64,000 nucleotides of DNA, taken from positions 51,399,551-51,463,550 of the forward strand of contig JAZBQD010000030.1 of NCBI GenBank assembly GCA_036583965.1, read 5' to 3'. The notes below the pieces were generated by a model. It made no database searches, had not been told where the DNA came from, and saw only the letters and a list, made by a program, of their open reading frames with translations. Of the stretch, positions 39,846 to 51,500 are shown one piece after another (within the stretch, counting starts at the first letter, position 1; each line of letters begins with the position of its first letter). Source of the stretch: Prunella strophiata (Eukaryota > Chordata > Aves > Passeriformes > Prunellidae). Position numbers and translations under genes: made by a program.

Positions 39846-39851
39846 ATTAAA
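39846..39851 (+). terminator. NEK3 poly(A) signal variant ATTAAA
   Basis: ATTAAA lies about 75 nt after the NEK3 stop, followed by T-rich sequence. No canonical AATAAA occurs closer. It is the best local candidate for the end of NEK3. Confidence 0.45.
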
Positions 39852-41199
39852 TAATTTCAGTCAAAAAAATGTGAGTGGGCATGTTTTCTGTATCACAAAA
39901 CCGAGGCTGGAAAATTCTCAAAGTTTTTTTAGAAAGAACACTTGCAGATAGCTAAACAAGTCCATGTATTAAATATGTTTGGAGTTGGTAATAGCTTTGC
40001 AGAAATGTTCAGTCAGATTATAGCATTGTTCAAATTGTCTTCTTGTCATATTTCAAGGAGATGGTGTAGCACTCTGAGAAGATGTAAAGGTGTTTTTCCT
40101 GAGTACAAAATGAAATGCAGCATTGTGGTGGGGGGCTGATGCTGGGTGGAGATCAGGTGCCACCAAAGCACCTCTGTCACTCCCCTCTTCAGCTGGGCAG
40201 GGAAGAGAAAATTTAATGAAAGGCTCATGGGTCAAGATAAGCACAGGGAGAGATCACTCACCAGTTACTGTCACAGGCAAAACAGGCTTGCCTTGAGGAA
40301 ATTGATTTATTATCAACCAAATCAGAGCAGAGTAATGAAATGTAAGAGCCCAAATCTTAGAACTCATTTTTCTCCTACCCTGCTTTCTTCCTGGAATCAA
40401 TCTCACTTCACTGGTCAAGGCTGAGCAGCCCATCAGTGATGGTGGTGGTGCCTCTGGGATAATAGATCAGAGAGGGGGAGAGAGTGGGGCATGGATGGGG
40501 ACACAGGTGGGTGGCTCTGTCTTGGAGCTGGCTGGCACTGGCTCTACCCAACGTGGGAAGCTTCTGGCAGGTGCCACCCCTGTAGCTCCTCTCTGCTACT
40601 GAAACCCTGCCACACAAACCCAATACATACGTATGTATAACTGATCTTTGAAGGGCATATTATGGGAAACATTTAGCTATGATCAATAGTTGAGGCTTTA
40701 GTTTGTGCCATTATTAATCCCCTGAAAATTCTTTGAGACTGAACTTTTGCCTTGATTCAAGTGAAAGGAGTTTTTTATATGCCACTGCATGTGTGAAAGG
40801 AAGCAAATGTGTTCATGGATAAGGACAGATTTTCCAACTTTGTTTGGAGACATGCTCTTGCTGCAGAGAGTGCTGTAGGCAATGTCAAGTTTGGGCTCTG
40901 TTCTGGCTACTGGGTAATAAATAGACACTTTACAAGAACAGTGTGGCAAGGAAGAGCACAAATGCTCTTGGCAGAGTTCTCCTGGGGAAGCTGTCCCGGA
41001 CTATGTCCCTGTAATAAATAATACTAGGAATAATACGCAAGGAAAGCTTTAGGAAATCTGTAGTTCTGGTGTGGAGCCAGCTCATACCTCACCTCCCCTA
41101 CTGCACATAGACTGGTACGTGAGTTTCCACCAAGGATCCAAGACCTTGAGGCAGTCGAGATTTCCTTTCGGGCCACCCCACTCCTACCACCGACCACGC
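39852..41199. other. NEK3-NEK5 intergenic region
   Basis: About 1.3 kb between the NEK3 3' end and the NEK5 CpG island. Apart from the solo LTR at 40124-40627 no gene or element was recognised. Confidence 0.55.
40124..40627 (+). mobile_element. Solo LTR of an ERVL-like endogenous retrovirus
   Basis: The block starts TGTGGTG and ends ...CAATACA. It contains the run CTGTCACTCCCCTCTTCAGC, then AAGAGAAAAT, AATGAAAGGCT, CAAGATAAG and GGGAGAGATCACTCACCAG, an arrangement I associate with avian/passerine ERVL-type LTRs. A related copy lies at 48961. No retroviral genes flank it, so it is a solo LTR between NEK3 and NEK5. I could not see a convincing target-site duplication, so the ends are approximate. 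Family assignment is from memory. Confidence 0.65.
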
Positions 41200-41760
41200 A
41201 AACCACAAGTCCGTGTCCGTGGGAGGGAGGGGCGCTTTGTGTCAGGGAAATAAGGCTCCAGCCGCTCCCGAAGGGCGCTGCAGACGCCACTCCTCCGGCG
41301 GGGCGCGGAGCGGAGCGGGGCGGGCTCCTCCCCGCGGCCGGGCGGGCTCCGGAGCCGGCTGAGCGCACGCAGGTACCGCGTCCCCCGCCGCCCCCGGCCG
41401 CTGCCGGGGCTGGGGCCGGCCGAACCGAGCCGGGCCGAGCCGGGCCGGGCCGGGCCGAGCAGGTCCGCAGGGCGGGCAGCCCCGGCGAGGGCGGCCCCCG
41501 GCGCGTCCCGTCGCCATGGGGACGCGGGGCGGCCGCAGCGCCGCATCCCCCGGGCTCCGTGCTGGGTCCGGCCCGGCCCGGCCCGAACAGCACTCGGGAC
41601 AGGCGCTGCTGCGGGGCAGCGCTGGCCCTGCCACCCTCTCCGGAGCCCCTGTGCCCGGGCGCTGTCCCCCGGGCGGCGGGAGGCCGGGCTGTCGCCTGGG
41701 GATGCGGGGCTGAGCCCCGGCCGAGCGCACTCCTGTGCATCTGTCCCCAGTGCCGCTTCT
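41200..41760 (+). promoter_or_regulatory. NEK5 CpG-island promoter and probable untranslated exon
   Basis: An abrupt CpG-rich block lies about 0.8-1.3 kb upstream of the NEK5 coding start. GCACGCAG followed by GTACCG at 41373 is a plausible donor for a first untranslated exon. The acceptor would be TTTATTTTAG at 42510, 26 nt before the NEK5 ATG. No TATA box is seen. Long open frames here on both strands reflect GC composition, not genes. Confidence 0.6.
41399..41460. repeat. CCGAG/CCGGG simple repeat in CpG island
   Basis: A run of imperfect 5-bp units alternating CCGAG, CCGGG and CCGAA lies inside the NEK5 CpG island. It is GC simple sequence prone to length change, and such stretches are often mis-sequenced in bird genomes. 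Confidence 0.7.
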
Positions 41761-42535
41761 CACCTGTGGCTGCCGACGGGAGCTGGCTCTGACCCAGACA
41801 CCGACATCCCAAAGGTCCCAAGGCCGCCCTGCTGGCCCTGCCAGTGACCTCGGAGGCTGCCAGCGATGGAGCCTGTTGCAGAGCTTGCCTGGCGGGGAAC
41901 GTCTGATATCGGAGCAAATTTCCCTTGCTAAAACTCAGGACAACTAATAAGAACAGTTTTGTAGTGTTTGCTCCTATTTAGGTGTGCAGCTTTGCCTGCA
42001 AGTACCCAGTGACTTCAGTGTTCCTCACAGAGGTTTCTGCATTACCGCTGATGCCCGACTGCACTTGGCCGTGGTCTCCTGCAGCTTCTTACTTTGCTGC
42101 CGATGTTAGATCACATTAGTATAAACTAAATCAATATGGAATAGATTTTTTTTTCCCTTTAAAGGATCGATTCTGCAGTATCGTTCCATTCACAAAATAA
42201 TCTCACTTTTTACAAAATCATATCATAATCCTACACAGTACTCTGTACTTCCTTCCCGTGCATTAACTTTAGGGTGCACTATGGTTTTCTCTATGAGACA
42301 CTCATAAACTTGCTGCTTATTAAAGGTTAAGATCTGCAATAATTTGCATACTTCCAGGACATGACATTTTTAGGAAGAATCAACAGCAGTGATGTTATAA
42401 AAAGTAATAAAAATTACAGTCTTAAAAGGTAGAATCTATTTCAGTAGCACTGTCTCAGGTGTTAAAGCACTGACTATGTGCAGTACTAATTTGGGGAATT
42501 TTTATTTTAGCCACTGTTCTACGACAAATAACATC

Positions 42536-45500
42536 ATGGATAAATATGAACTCATTAAACAAATTGGAGAAGGATCTTTTGGCAAAATATTCTTGGCGAA
42601 AGGAAAAATGGATAATGAACCATGTGTTATCAAAGAGATCAATTTAACTAAGGTAAAACAACAAAACTTGAATTATATTTTTCAGATTGTGCTACTTGCA
42701 TTTAGCTGGGTATGAACATAGGTTATTTTTTATCTCCTTTGTAGTTCCATCTCAATTATATAGAGCTAAGCTTTTCAAAGACTGTATTCTTTACAAATTT
42801 ATTATTTTAAAAGCATAAATGAAATACATATTTTGATATTAAGTCTTTGTCTTTTACTGCATTTTTTTTCTTTTCATAGCTTCTTTCTACCTACAGTGTG
42901 TAGCACTGCCTAATTCAGATTATGTAGCAGTTGATTCAACTGCAATGAAAATATTGCCACTAAAGTAACAAATCACAATTCGGTGGTAAATTTCTCTAAG
43001 CTTTTTAATTTCCTTGTTTCCCACATCCATCTTTTCAGACACGAGTAATTCACAATGGAGTCTTTCCAATTCTCATTTATGTTTACAGCAGTTTGATTAA
43101 TCTTGTCTGATTTTAAGTTTCCATTCTGCTGCTGTCAGCAATTGATCTGCTTGGCCAGACCCCCTTTCAAGGAGAACAAGAGAATTAAGTCTTTTTAGGA
43201 AGCTGTTGATCACATGTGTTTGAGATTTCTGATTTAGAATGAGCTCAATTGGGCCGTGAAACTTCTGCCTTCCTTCCCATTGACTGCAGAGGCAGCTTAG
43301 GGCCACTTGCCTGGGTGGTGGGAGAATACCAGAGCTCTATCTGGTTCCATAAAGGCCCTTAAAATCGCTGTGATTGCAATACAGGGGTTTTAACAGTCAA
43401 TTTCAATGAGTGCCTACAAGCTTTTGACAGGTCTGTTGCTATTCTGGGCCACCCCAGTGAATTTCTAATATATTACAGAATTGCAGTAGAAGAATGAGTT
43501 CTGGAAAGAGCTGTATGTCTTCCAGATTCAAACCTGGAAAAGCTGATACATGAGTAATGACAGCTAAATGAAAAGATGAATAGTTTCTCTCTCTGCTCGT
43601 GACCAATAAACCCCATGCATTTCTAATCTTAGATTTTGATGTACAACTAAAAAAATGGCTGCTAATGAAGTATTACTGTAAATCCCACTTGTTCAAAAAT
43701 CAGAAGCTGGAGACAGAAAATTGCTACTTTGAAGTCAAAAGATTTTTTTATATGTTAGAATGTGTTTTATTCAGTTACTGAATTTTGAATCTTTAAGGAT
43801 TACATTTCAAAAATATTTCTTAAGAATGAGGGTAAGAAACTTTATAATACAATACAAGAGGACATTTTGAAGGATAGATACTCAGAGAAATTAATTTTAA
43901 AGTACTATTGATGGAAGTGTGATCATAATAAACTAAATCGTTTTCCATTAATGTAGCAGGGCAAAGAGTTTGCCTGAAATGTTACAAGAACAAGTAACAC
44001 CAGTAAAATGAAGATTTTTTTTTTCTTTTTACTTTGATCTTTTGACATCACCCCTATTAGCATTACAGAGTCGTCTACATCCATACTCTTCAAATTCTTA
44101 TGGGAATTCTTTAACTTACGTTTAAAAGTTGACATTTGCCTGTTTGTAAAATGTCAAAATTGGGTTTGATTTCAGTGATGTTCCAATACACTTTCAAACA
44201 TACATGGTAAATTTTTTTTTAATGTTATATGTACATCATGTTTTATAATATTTCTACATTGTCTTGATGCACTGTATTTTTGTATTAGTGTGAAGAGTGT
44301 GGTAATGATGTAACTATTTTTGAAAAGGGTTAAATATATCATTGCTAGCATTTAGTTTTTTGATTCTTTATAGATGCCTGTCAAAGAAAAAGAAGCCTCT
44401 GAGAAAGAAGTCATTCTGCTGGCCAAGATGAAGCATACAAACATTGTAACCTTCTATGCTTCTTTGCAAGGTTTACTTTTAACATTTCTGTTTTAATTGT
44501 GATGAAAGGCAGAAAACCTACCTTGTCAGTGTTGACCACCCTTAGCCCTTTCCCTAATGCCTTACTTAAGCATGGGAAAAGGTCTCAACTCCTAGAAAAG
44601 GACATGAGGCATCAAATTCAGGCATCACTTGTGTTTTTCACCTGTGTGAGTGGGTACTTGGCATGAATCCTAGATCCTGAGCTATCTGTACTGTACAAGT
44701 TGAACTTTGGTCTTGATTTTTTATGGGAGTCCAGAGTTTAATGGGAATTTTCGAGGAATTTCAATAGAAGAGAACTTTTGATTATGGCAAGGAATAGGCT
44801 GATCAAATGGGACAAAAGGCTGATGAAATAGGCAAGAAATAGAACAATCGTTTCATCTGATCTAACCTCGGGTTCCTCATATTTTGTTTATCCACATCAC
44901 TTACATATGACATTATATGATTATGATACATGCATCACATATTCATGCACACATATATACATACTTATGGATGCATATACATACACACAGACAAAACAGG
45001 CAAGCACAAAAAGAGGCCATTAAATAGAAATGCAGTCTGTGAGTCCACCTGAAAATGTCTTTCAGCATGTGGAATGTAAAAACAGTATTGGCATTTCATA
45101 CCTTGATACAGCACTGTCTTTCCAGTCATCCAATATCAATCTCATAATGCTGTGCTAACCTTTTTTCTTCAGCTGTATTTTGAATTATCACTCTTCAGGA
45201 CTGAAAGAGATAGAAGGAATTCTATTCACCATGCAAGCTAATTCCCTGTATTTATTTTTCCTCTGACATCTGCCATAAGCAGTGCCTTATGTCATAAAAG
45301 CTATAGTTGCAGCTTCTGTTCAAATTGTTCTCTGTGACCAGGACTGTAAATGTTTTAGGGGGACATGTAAAAGAAGACCTCTCTGGGGTCTTCTAACCCC
45401 AGAGAGGTAAGAATAGGTTGAATTTTTCTATTAAGCAGGCCCTGGTGTTTATTTTTGCTTTTTGGAATATTGTCTGCTTTTAACTTTTTCCCTAAGTCTT

Positions 45501-48500
45501 ACTGCATACTTAGTTATTGAACAAAAAACCTGAACTTTGAAGCATTCTGCTAAGTTCCCTGTAAGAACCTGTCAGTGGGGTCTCTTGTGGATTTCCTCAT
45601 GTATTTAATATGTTACTGAATCTCCATTTAAATATATTTTCACATCTTATTTTTGCATCAGGTTTTACTGGAAGTTTCCATTTTTTCTCAGTTAGTCTTT
45701 GAAATGGAGGAGTAGGTAGAGGTTAACTGCTACCTTTTGAAAGAAGGACCATAAAAATAAAAATAAGTTGTTGCTGTGTTAATGAATAATACAGGAATAA
45801 AGGCAAAATTATGCTTTTCCTTTCAGAAAAGAACAAGCTATATATTGTGATGGAATACTGTGATGGTGGAGATTTAATGAAGAAGATAAATATGCAGCAT
45901 GGAGTGCTGTTTGATGAGGATCAGGTGAAAGACATTTTCTTTAGAGGGAAGAACATATTATGTGAAACACATGGTTTGAATTATTCAGTAATAACTGAAC
46001 TTTTAAAGAAAACTATGGTAATTTAACCATATGGTAATTTTACTCCATTGTTGGAGTTCAGGAAGGTTTTTTAGCACTCTTTAAGATCTGAAATTAATTC
46101 ATTAGCAGTATGACGATGACTTTTTTAATGCCCCCCTTCCTCCTATTGCTCCTTGGATCATAAATGTACTTTTTCTTTAGATTAGCAATATACCCATTAA
46201 AAGATGAAGATCTTCTTTTAAATAGTGCTTTCCAATTATGGGGAAGATGTGTTATATATGAATTCTTAATTTGTTGGTGCTATTTGCATCATGGCGTATC
46301 CTCCTTTATACTGAAATCTGTGGTAAATCTCTCATACATTTCATTTCGGTCAAAACTTCTCTGATTCCATTTAAGTTGTTAGACCAGCACAGAGAAACAA
46401 GCCCAGATATCTGACTGCTTTTGGGCCATGTTAATGTATATTTTATTTTGTAAATAGGTGAGTATTATAAGTACTGGAATTCATAGAAGTAGAATTTCCC
46501 ACTATTCCTCACTTATTCCTTTATTTTTTTACTAACTCTTAGCTTTCTGAAGGAAATTTTCTTTTTGTAGGAATTATTATCTGGGGTTATTTAGTCATAA
46601 ATAAAATCTGCTTTTTCAGGAACAATAAAATTTTGCTTAGAAACCAAGTAGATAGTTTCCAACCTGCTAGTGGAAATACACTCTAAGACATAAAATTGAA
46701 GAAAAAAAGTATTGTGACTTTTCTTTTTGCTTTAGTAGTAAAAGAGGAGTTCCTTGTTGGAGGAGTCAGTTGAAAGTGAATTACTGTTTCAGTAATAATA
46801 AATTTTAAGATCCTATTGGGAGTCATACTAGAGGCAGAGAGAACATGAAATAAAATGAGAGGACAAACCCACAGATCATGAAAGCACAAAGGAGAGAGCC
46901 AGCACACAAATCCCTTGACAATGTCACAGAATAATACATATCCAGAGCAAGGCTAAAGAAATACAGACAGAAGAATGAACTATAGAAACTAAACTTTGAT
47001 CTGCTGATCAAAGAAATGAAAGCAAATTTTCCCAATTTAACATAATAGTGTTAAAATATCTTTGTATTTTCAAATGTACTTCTGAGAAAGCCTAATTTGT
47101 GGCATTAGCCCTAATCATTATCTATTTAATTAAGGAAATTATCTATTTAATGTCAAGTATTGCTAAATAGAAGGTTATTACTTGAATCAAAGTCTTTCAT
47201 GTGCGTGAGTGTTCCTAAATAGAGAAGCAGATCAGCAGGTTGTAGTTTTGTTTCTGAATTTAGTCCAAAGGTCCTTATTTAAGAAGACATGTGTACATTG
47301 GAAATTAAATATATGTTTAAAAGCTGTACTGGGCCAAGGATAAAGGATAAAGACATGTGCTTACTTATTACACAAGTTTCTTCATAGCTTGCTTCTTTCA
47401 CCTCGTTTCAGTCCTTCATCTTTTTTCTCTTTTTTTCTTGGTTCCTGGATCACATTCAGTAGGACTACAAATTCTGCAGTTGGGTGGTATGATTTCCATC
47501 ACTGAGGATTAAGAAGCCACTTCCCAATTCTGTCTTAGTTATTTGCACTCCTTCACTTCTTAAAAAAGGTCTATTATTCTTAGTCTCTTTTGGTGTGATT
47601 CTTCAGTCCTTGTTCAAGTGCATGTTCTGGCACAGTCAGGGAAAACTTGATGGTGATAAGGGAAGTAGGGTAGGTATCTATTTCCATTTAGTTTAGTGAT
47701 AGCACTAAATGGAAAGAAAAAGTCTATGGCATTAACTTTAAAAATACCTTTTTTACTGTTTTATATTGTATATGTTCTATATATTTTAGATTTTGATGTT
47801 GTCTTTATTTTATATATTTCAGTAAGATGCCCCATTAGGGTCACACAAATTCATAGGTATCTATCTCTAATTTTCATTGCAGGTTCTCAGTTGGTTTGTG
47901 CAGATCTCCTTGGGCTTGAAGCATATTCATGACAAGAAGATTTTACACAGAGATGTAAAAGCACAGGTAGTAAAACTGCTACTAGAGAGGGGGTTATTTT
48001 GTTCTGTGAAACATGCTTGAGAAGGCCTGCCATCTTTCATTATCACATACTATCTTTTGGTTTATTTGCAGAACGTTTTTCTTAGCAATAATGGAAAAAT
48101 AGCAAAGCTTGGGGACTTTGGCATAGCCAGACAGTTGAATAGGTAAGCATGGTATTTAATCAGTCTGTGACCTGCACCAAATGGAGTGTTTGTGAATGTC
48201 CAGAATGCAACCTGAACATGCAAATTGTTTGTAGATTGTACTTGCTGAAGAGGTCTGGGATACAAAGAGTCTGACACTACATTTTCTCCTGTTATCCTAA
48301 AACATGCCATCCTGCATGGAACCACAGATCTGTTTCTGGAGACACAGTTCCTGCTCACGCAGCTGTTGGCAATAACTTCTGTCTCCTCATAAAAACAAAA
48401 GTGAAGAGCATTTAAAACTAAAGAGAGAATAAAGGAAGAGAGTTTGGACATATGTTGTGTGTCCTCCAAGACAGAGACTATGTTAATTTTTTTTTTAAAA

Positions 48501-51500
48501 ACCCATAATGATCACCTGGACCTGAGAACATAGCATGGCTGGCCTTTTATCTGCATTGTTCTCCCAGAACGGGAGGCCTTATCTTTAATGACTTTGGGGA
48601 CAAGGTTGGCCTATCCTGTGTAGCAGCCAGGTGTGGCCAAAACATGCCAGGGAGCATGGTAACAACAGGAAAATGCTTAGATTTGATCTCTTGCTGTGCT
48701 TTTTGATTATCTTTGACAGAACTCAACTCTCAGCATGTAAACCAGTGATGCCCAAAGTGCCTTCCTTTGGAAGTGTTCTGGGCACAGTTGCTGTAAGGAT
48801 TGTTTCTACACAGCAGAACAGTACCCAGCAGATAGGAAGTGAACTGCAGAATTTGAATGTCCAAGACATACATTTTAAAAATATGTAATAGGCTTATACA
48901 ACAATATAATTGGAGCTTGACAGTACTTTCCCTCCTCCTGTAACTAGTGAATTAAGTTTCTGTGGTGAATTGACACTGTCTGAATGCCAGGTGTCCACAA
49001 AAGCTCTGTCACTCCCCTCCTCAGCTATATAAAAAAGAGAAAATAGAATGAAAGGCTTGTGGACCAAGATAAGGACAGGGAATTGCTGTACTTTCTGTTG
49101 AAGTGCAAACACTGTCCTTTATTAAAATAGTGGCTCATTTTCCACAGAACTGGGAAGTGCTGTAGTTCTTTGTGTGATGTTCCATTATTCAGCTATTTGG
49201 AGAGCAGAAGTAATGTCCCCCATTTTTTAACCTGTGGCAGAGAAGTCTCTAGTTCAGTTGGCTGTAAACTTTTTCAGTGAGTAAGCCTTTCTGTTCATTG
49301 TGTTTTGTTAGTACTACAGAGTTTGCCCATACCTGTGTAGGGACCCCCTATTACCTCTCACCTGAGATATGTGAAAATCGACCATACAACAACAAAACGT
49401 AAGTATCTGTCTTTTCTTCCTGCATGTGTAAGGATGTGCAGGCATGAAAGAACTCATTTTAGCAATATGGTTTAAATCAGTATTTTTGCAGAGCATGGGA
49501 ATTTCTCATGGTCACCGTTTGTGAAGTTTTGTATTACTGTGTACAGTAATTGGGTGCATCATTGTACACAACAACTACCTTATACTATAAAACAATGTCA
49601 GTAGTATTTTGACTTACAATGTCCAAAATATAGCAGTCATGACTTTGCTGTGATTAATCTACAGGCTTAATATAATTATATATTTCAGCTTTATAAAATT
49701 ACGTATACTTTAAACTCTCTTTTAATACTTCTTGTTAGTAGTGGTGGGAAATGTAAACCAGTATTTTTCCCTTTGCTTAATCTGCTTCTTCATCAATTAC
49801 TAAATTTCTCTCATTTCCAAGATGTAATAACCAATGCATCTTTACAGTTCCAAGTTTGTGAATTGTTGATACACTCATTTATCATTTATAAAAATACACT
49901 AAAATGAAAGCTGCTAGTTTGGCTGCTTTGGAAATTTGCAGTAGCCAGTTGCAGGAAAGACAAACAGGTCTGAGGCATACCATGAAATACCAGATGAGAA
50001 GCACTGCAAAGTCAGGAGGTGAGCAGGTTTAGAACCCCTTCGTGTGGGGAATATGATCAACACCAAATGTTCTGGAGCTCAGAGTATCATCTCATCTCTC
50101 AGGTGCTATTCAGGCAAGTTACTCCTGTATTGTCTCCTCAGCTGTCAAATCAGCTTTGTCCTTCATCCTGCTAGAAATATTAAGCAGACTTCCTGTATCA
50201 TGTGCTTTTTCCAATTATAATGATAAAACCTAATTAGATACCATAGAAACATTGGTGCCACAACTAAAAATTAATTTCTACTTGTTCTTTTTAGTGCATC
50301 TTAAGAAAAAATAAAATTTGGCACCAGTCTGTGACAGAATAATGGTAATAAATTTGGGAGCTGAGAAGAGGTACTGATTACATGGATGAAAATATTATAG
50401 ACTTTTCACTAAAACTTTAATTACTTCTTATTCACAGAGATATTTGGTCTCTTGGCTGTGTGCTTTATGAGCTGTGTGCACTAAAGCATCCTGTAAGTAC
50501 TGTACAATCCGCTCATTATCATATTATTAGAAAATATAGTGGTCACCTTGCAAAGCCTGTAGTAGTAATAGTATTCACAGTCAGCTACAAGAGTTATTTT
50601 CATCTTATTTATTGATATTAAAGAATGACTGCTAGTATTTAACTTTTCATATTGTATCTGTTTTGTGTGTAATAAAAAGTATTATGTTGTATTCCTATAA
50701 CTTACATATATGCATGTGTGTGTACATACTTTGAACATTTATTTGCTCTTTAAAAATTGCTAACCTTTTTCAAGACAGATGAACAATGGAAAGAATTAAA
50801 GACAGGCTTCAAGGCTAGGCTTAGGTATATAATTTTACTCACTTCTGTTTGAAAACACCAGTCTACACTTATTAAAGAACCTAAACCCCACATTTCTCCA
50901 GAAAATGGTTTGAGTCCTGGAAAGAATTTTCCTAAAGGAAATATATTTTGTTTGAAAGCACATTTATGTCAGAAAATAACTGAGATAGCATCTTCAGGAA
51001 GTTCTGTTGTCCTTAGCCTGGTCTGAGCCTCAGGTGATCCTCAGCCTGTGACTATTACATGGAGAATGGAACACAGCAGAAACTAATCTTGACAATAGGA
51101 AAAGGATCAGATTCCTGGGGCCAGCAGATGTTGACATTTTGCTGAGCTGGGATGTGGGAGAAGGTAGAGCAGCACTAATAGAGCAATTGTGCTGAGCTAG
51201 GAGCAAGGGGGATACTGCTGAGGAACACTGCTGATTTCACAAAGTGGCAAAACATGAAATATTGCTTTGTATGAATATGAGGTGTTTTATTCTGTATTGC
51301 TGCCCACTGCTTCAGTGTGAGGGCAGTGACTCAATGCACATGTAGACAGGAAATGCAAGTGAAGCTAAGGTAAATTCAATTCTACCACCTTCAAAATAGC
51401 CACAAAAATAAAAGGGTGATTTTAGAAAGAACTTGGGGTTTTTTGCCTAAGGCCCGATATTGATGCTGGCCTCTTCAGAGATCTAGTGACCTGAGAGGAC

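Noticed and set aside
40408..40623. 71-codon minus-strand frame
   Set aside because: It lies within the solo LTR, which is non-coding, and has no match to any family I know.
41024..41917. 297-codon minus-strand open frame over the NEK5 promoter
   Set aside because: It spans a CpG island of Pro/Arg/Gly/Ala-rich low-complexity translation, with equally long frames in other phases and no recognisable domain.
44930..45000. Clustered CATA/TACA repeats as a possible regulatory array
   Set aside because: Degenerate AT-rich simple sequence in an intron, with no regular period or conserved spacing.
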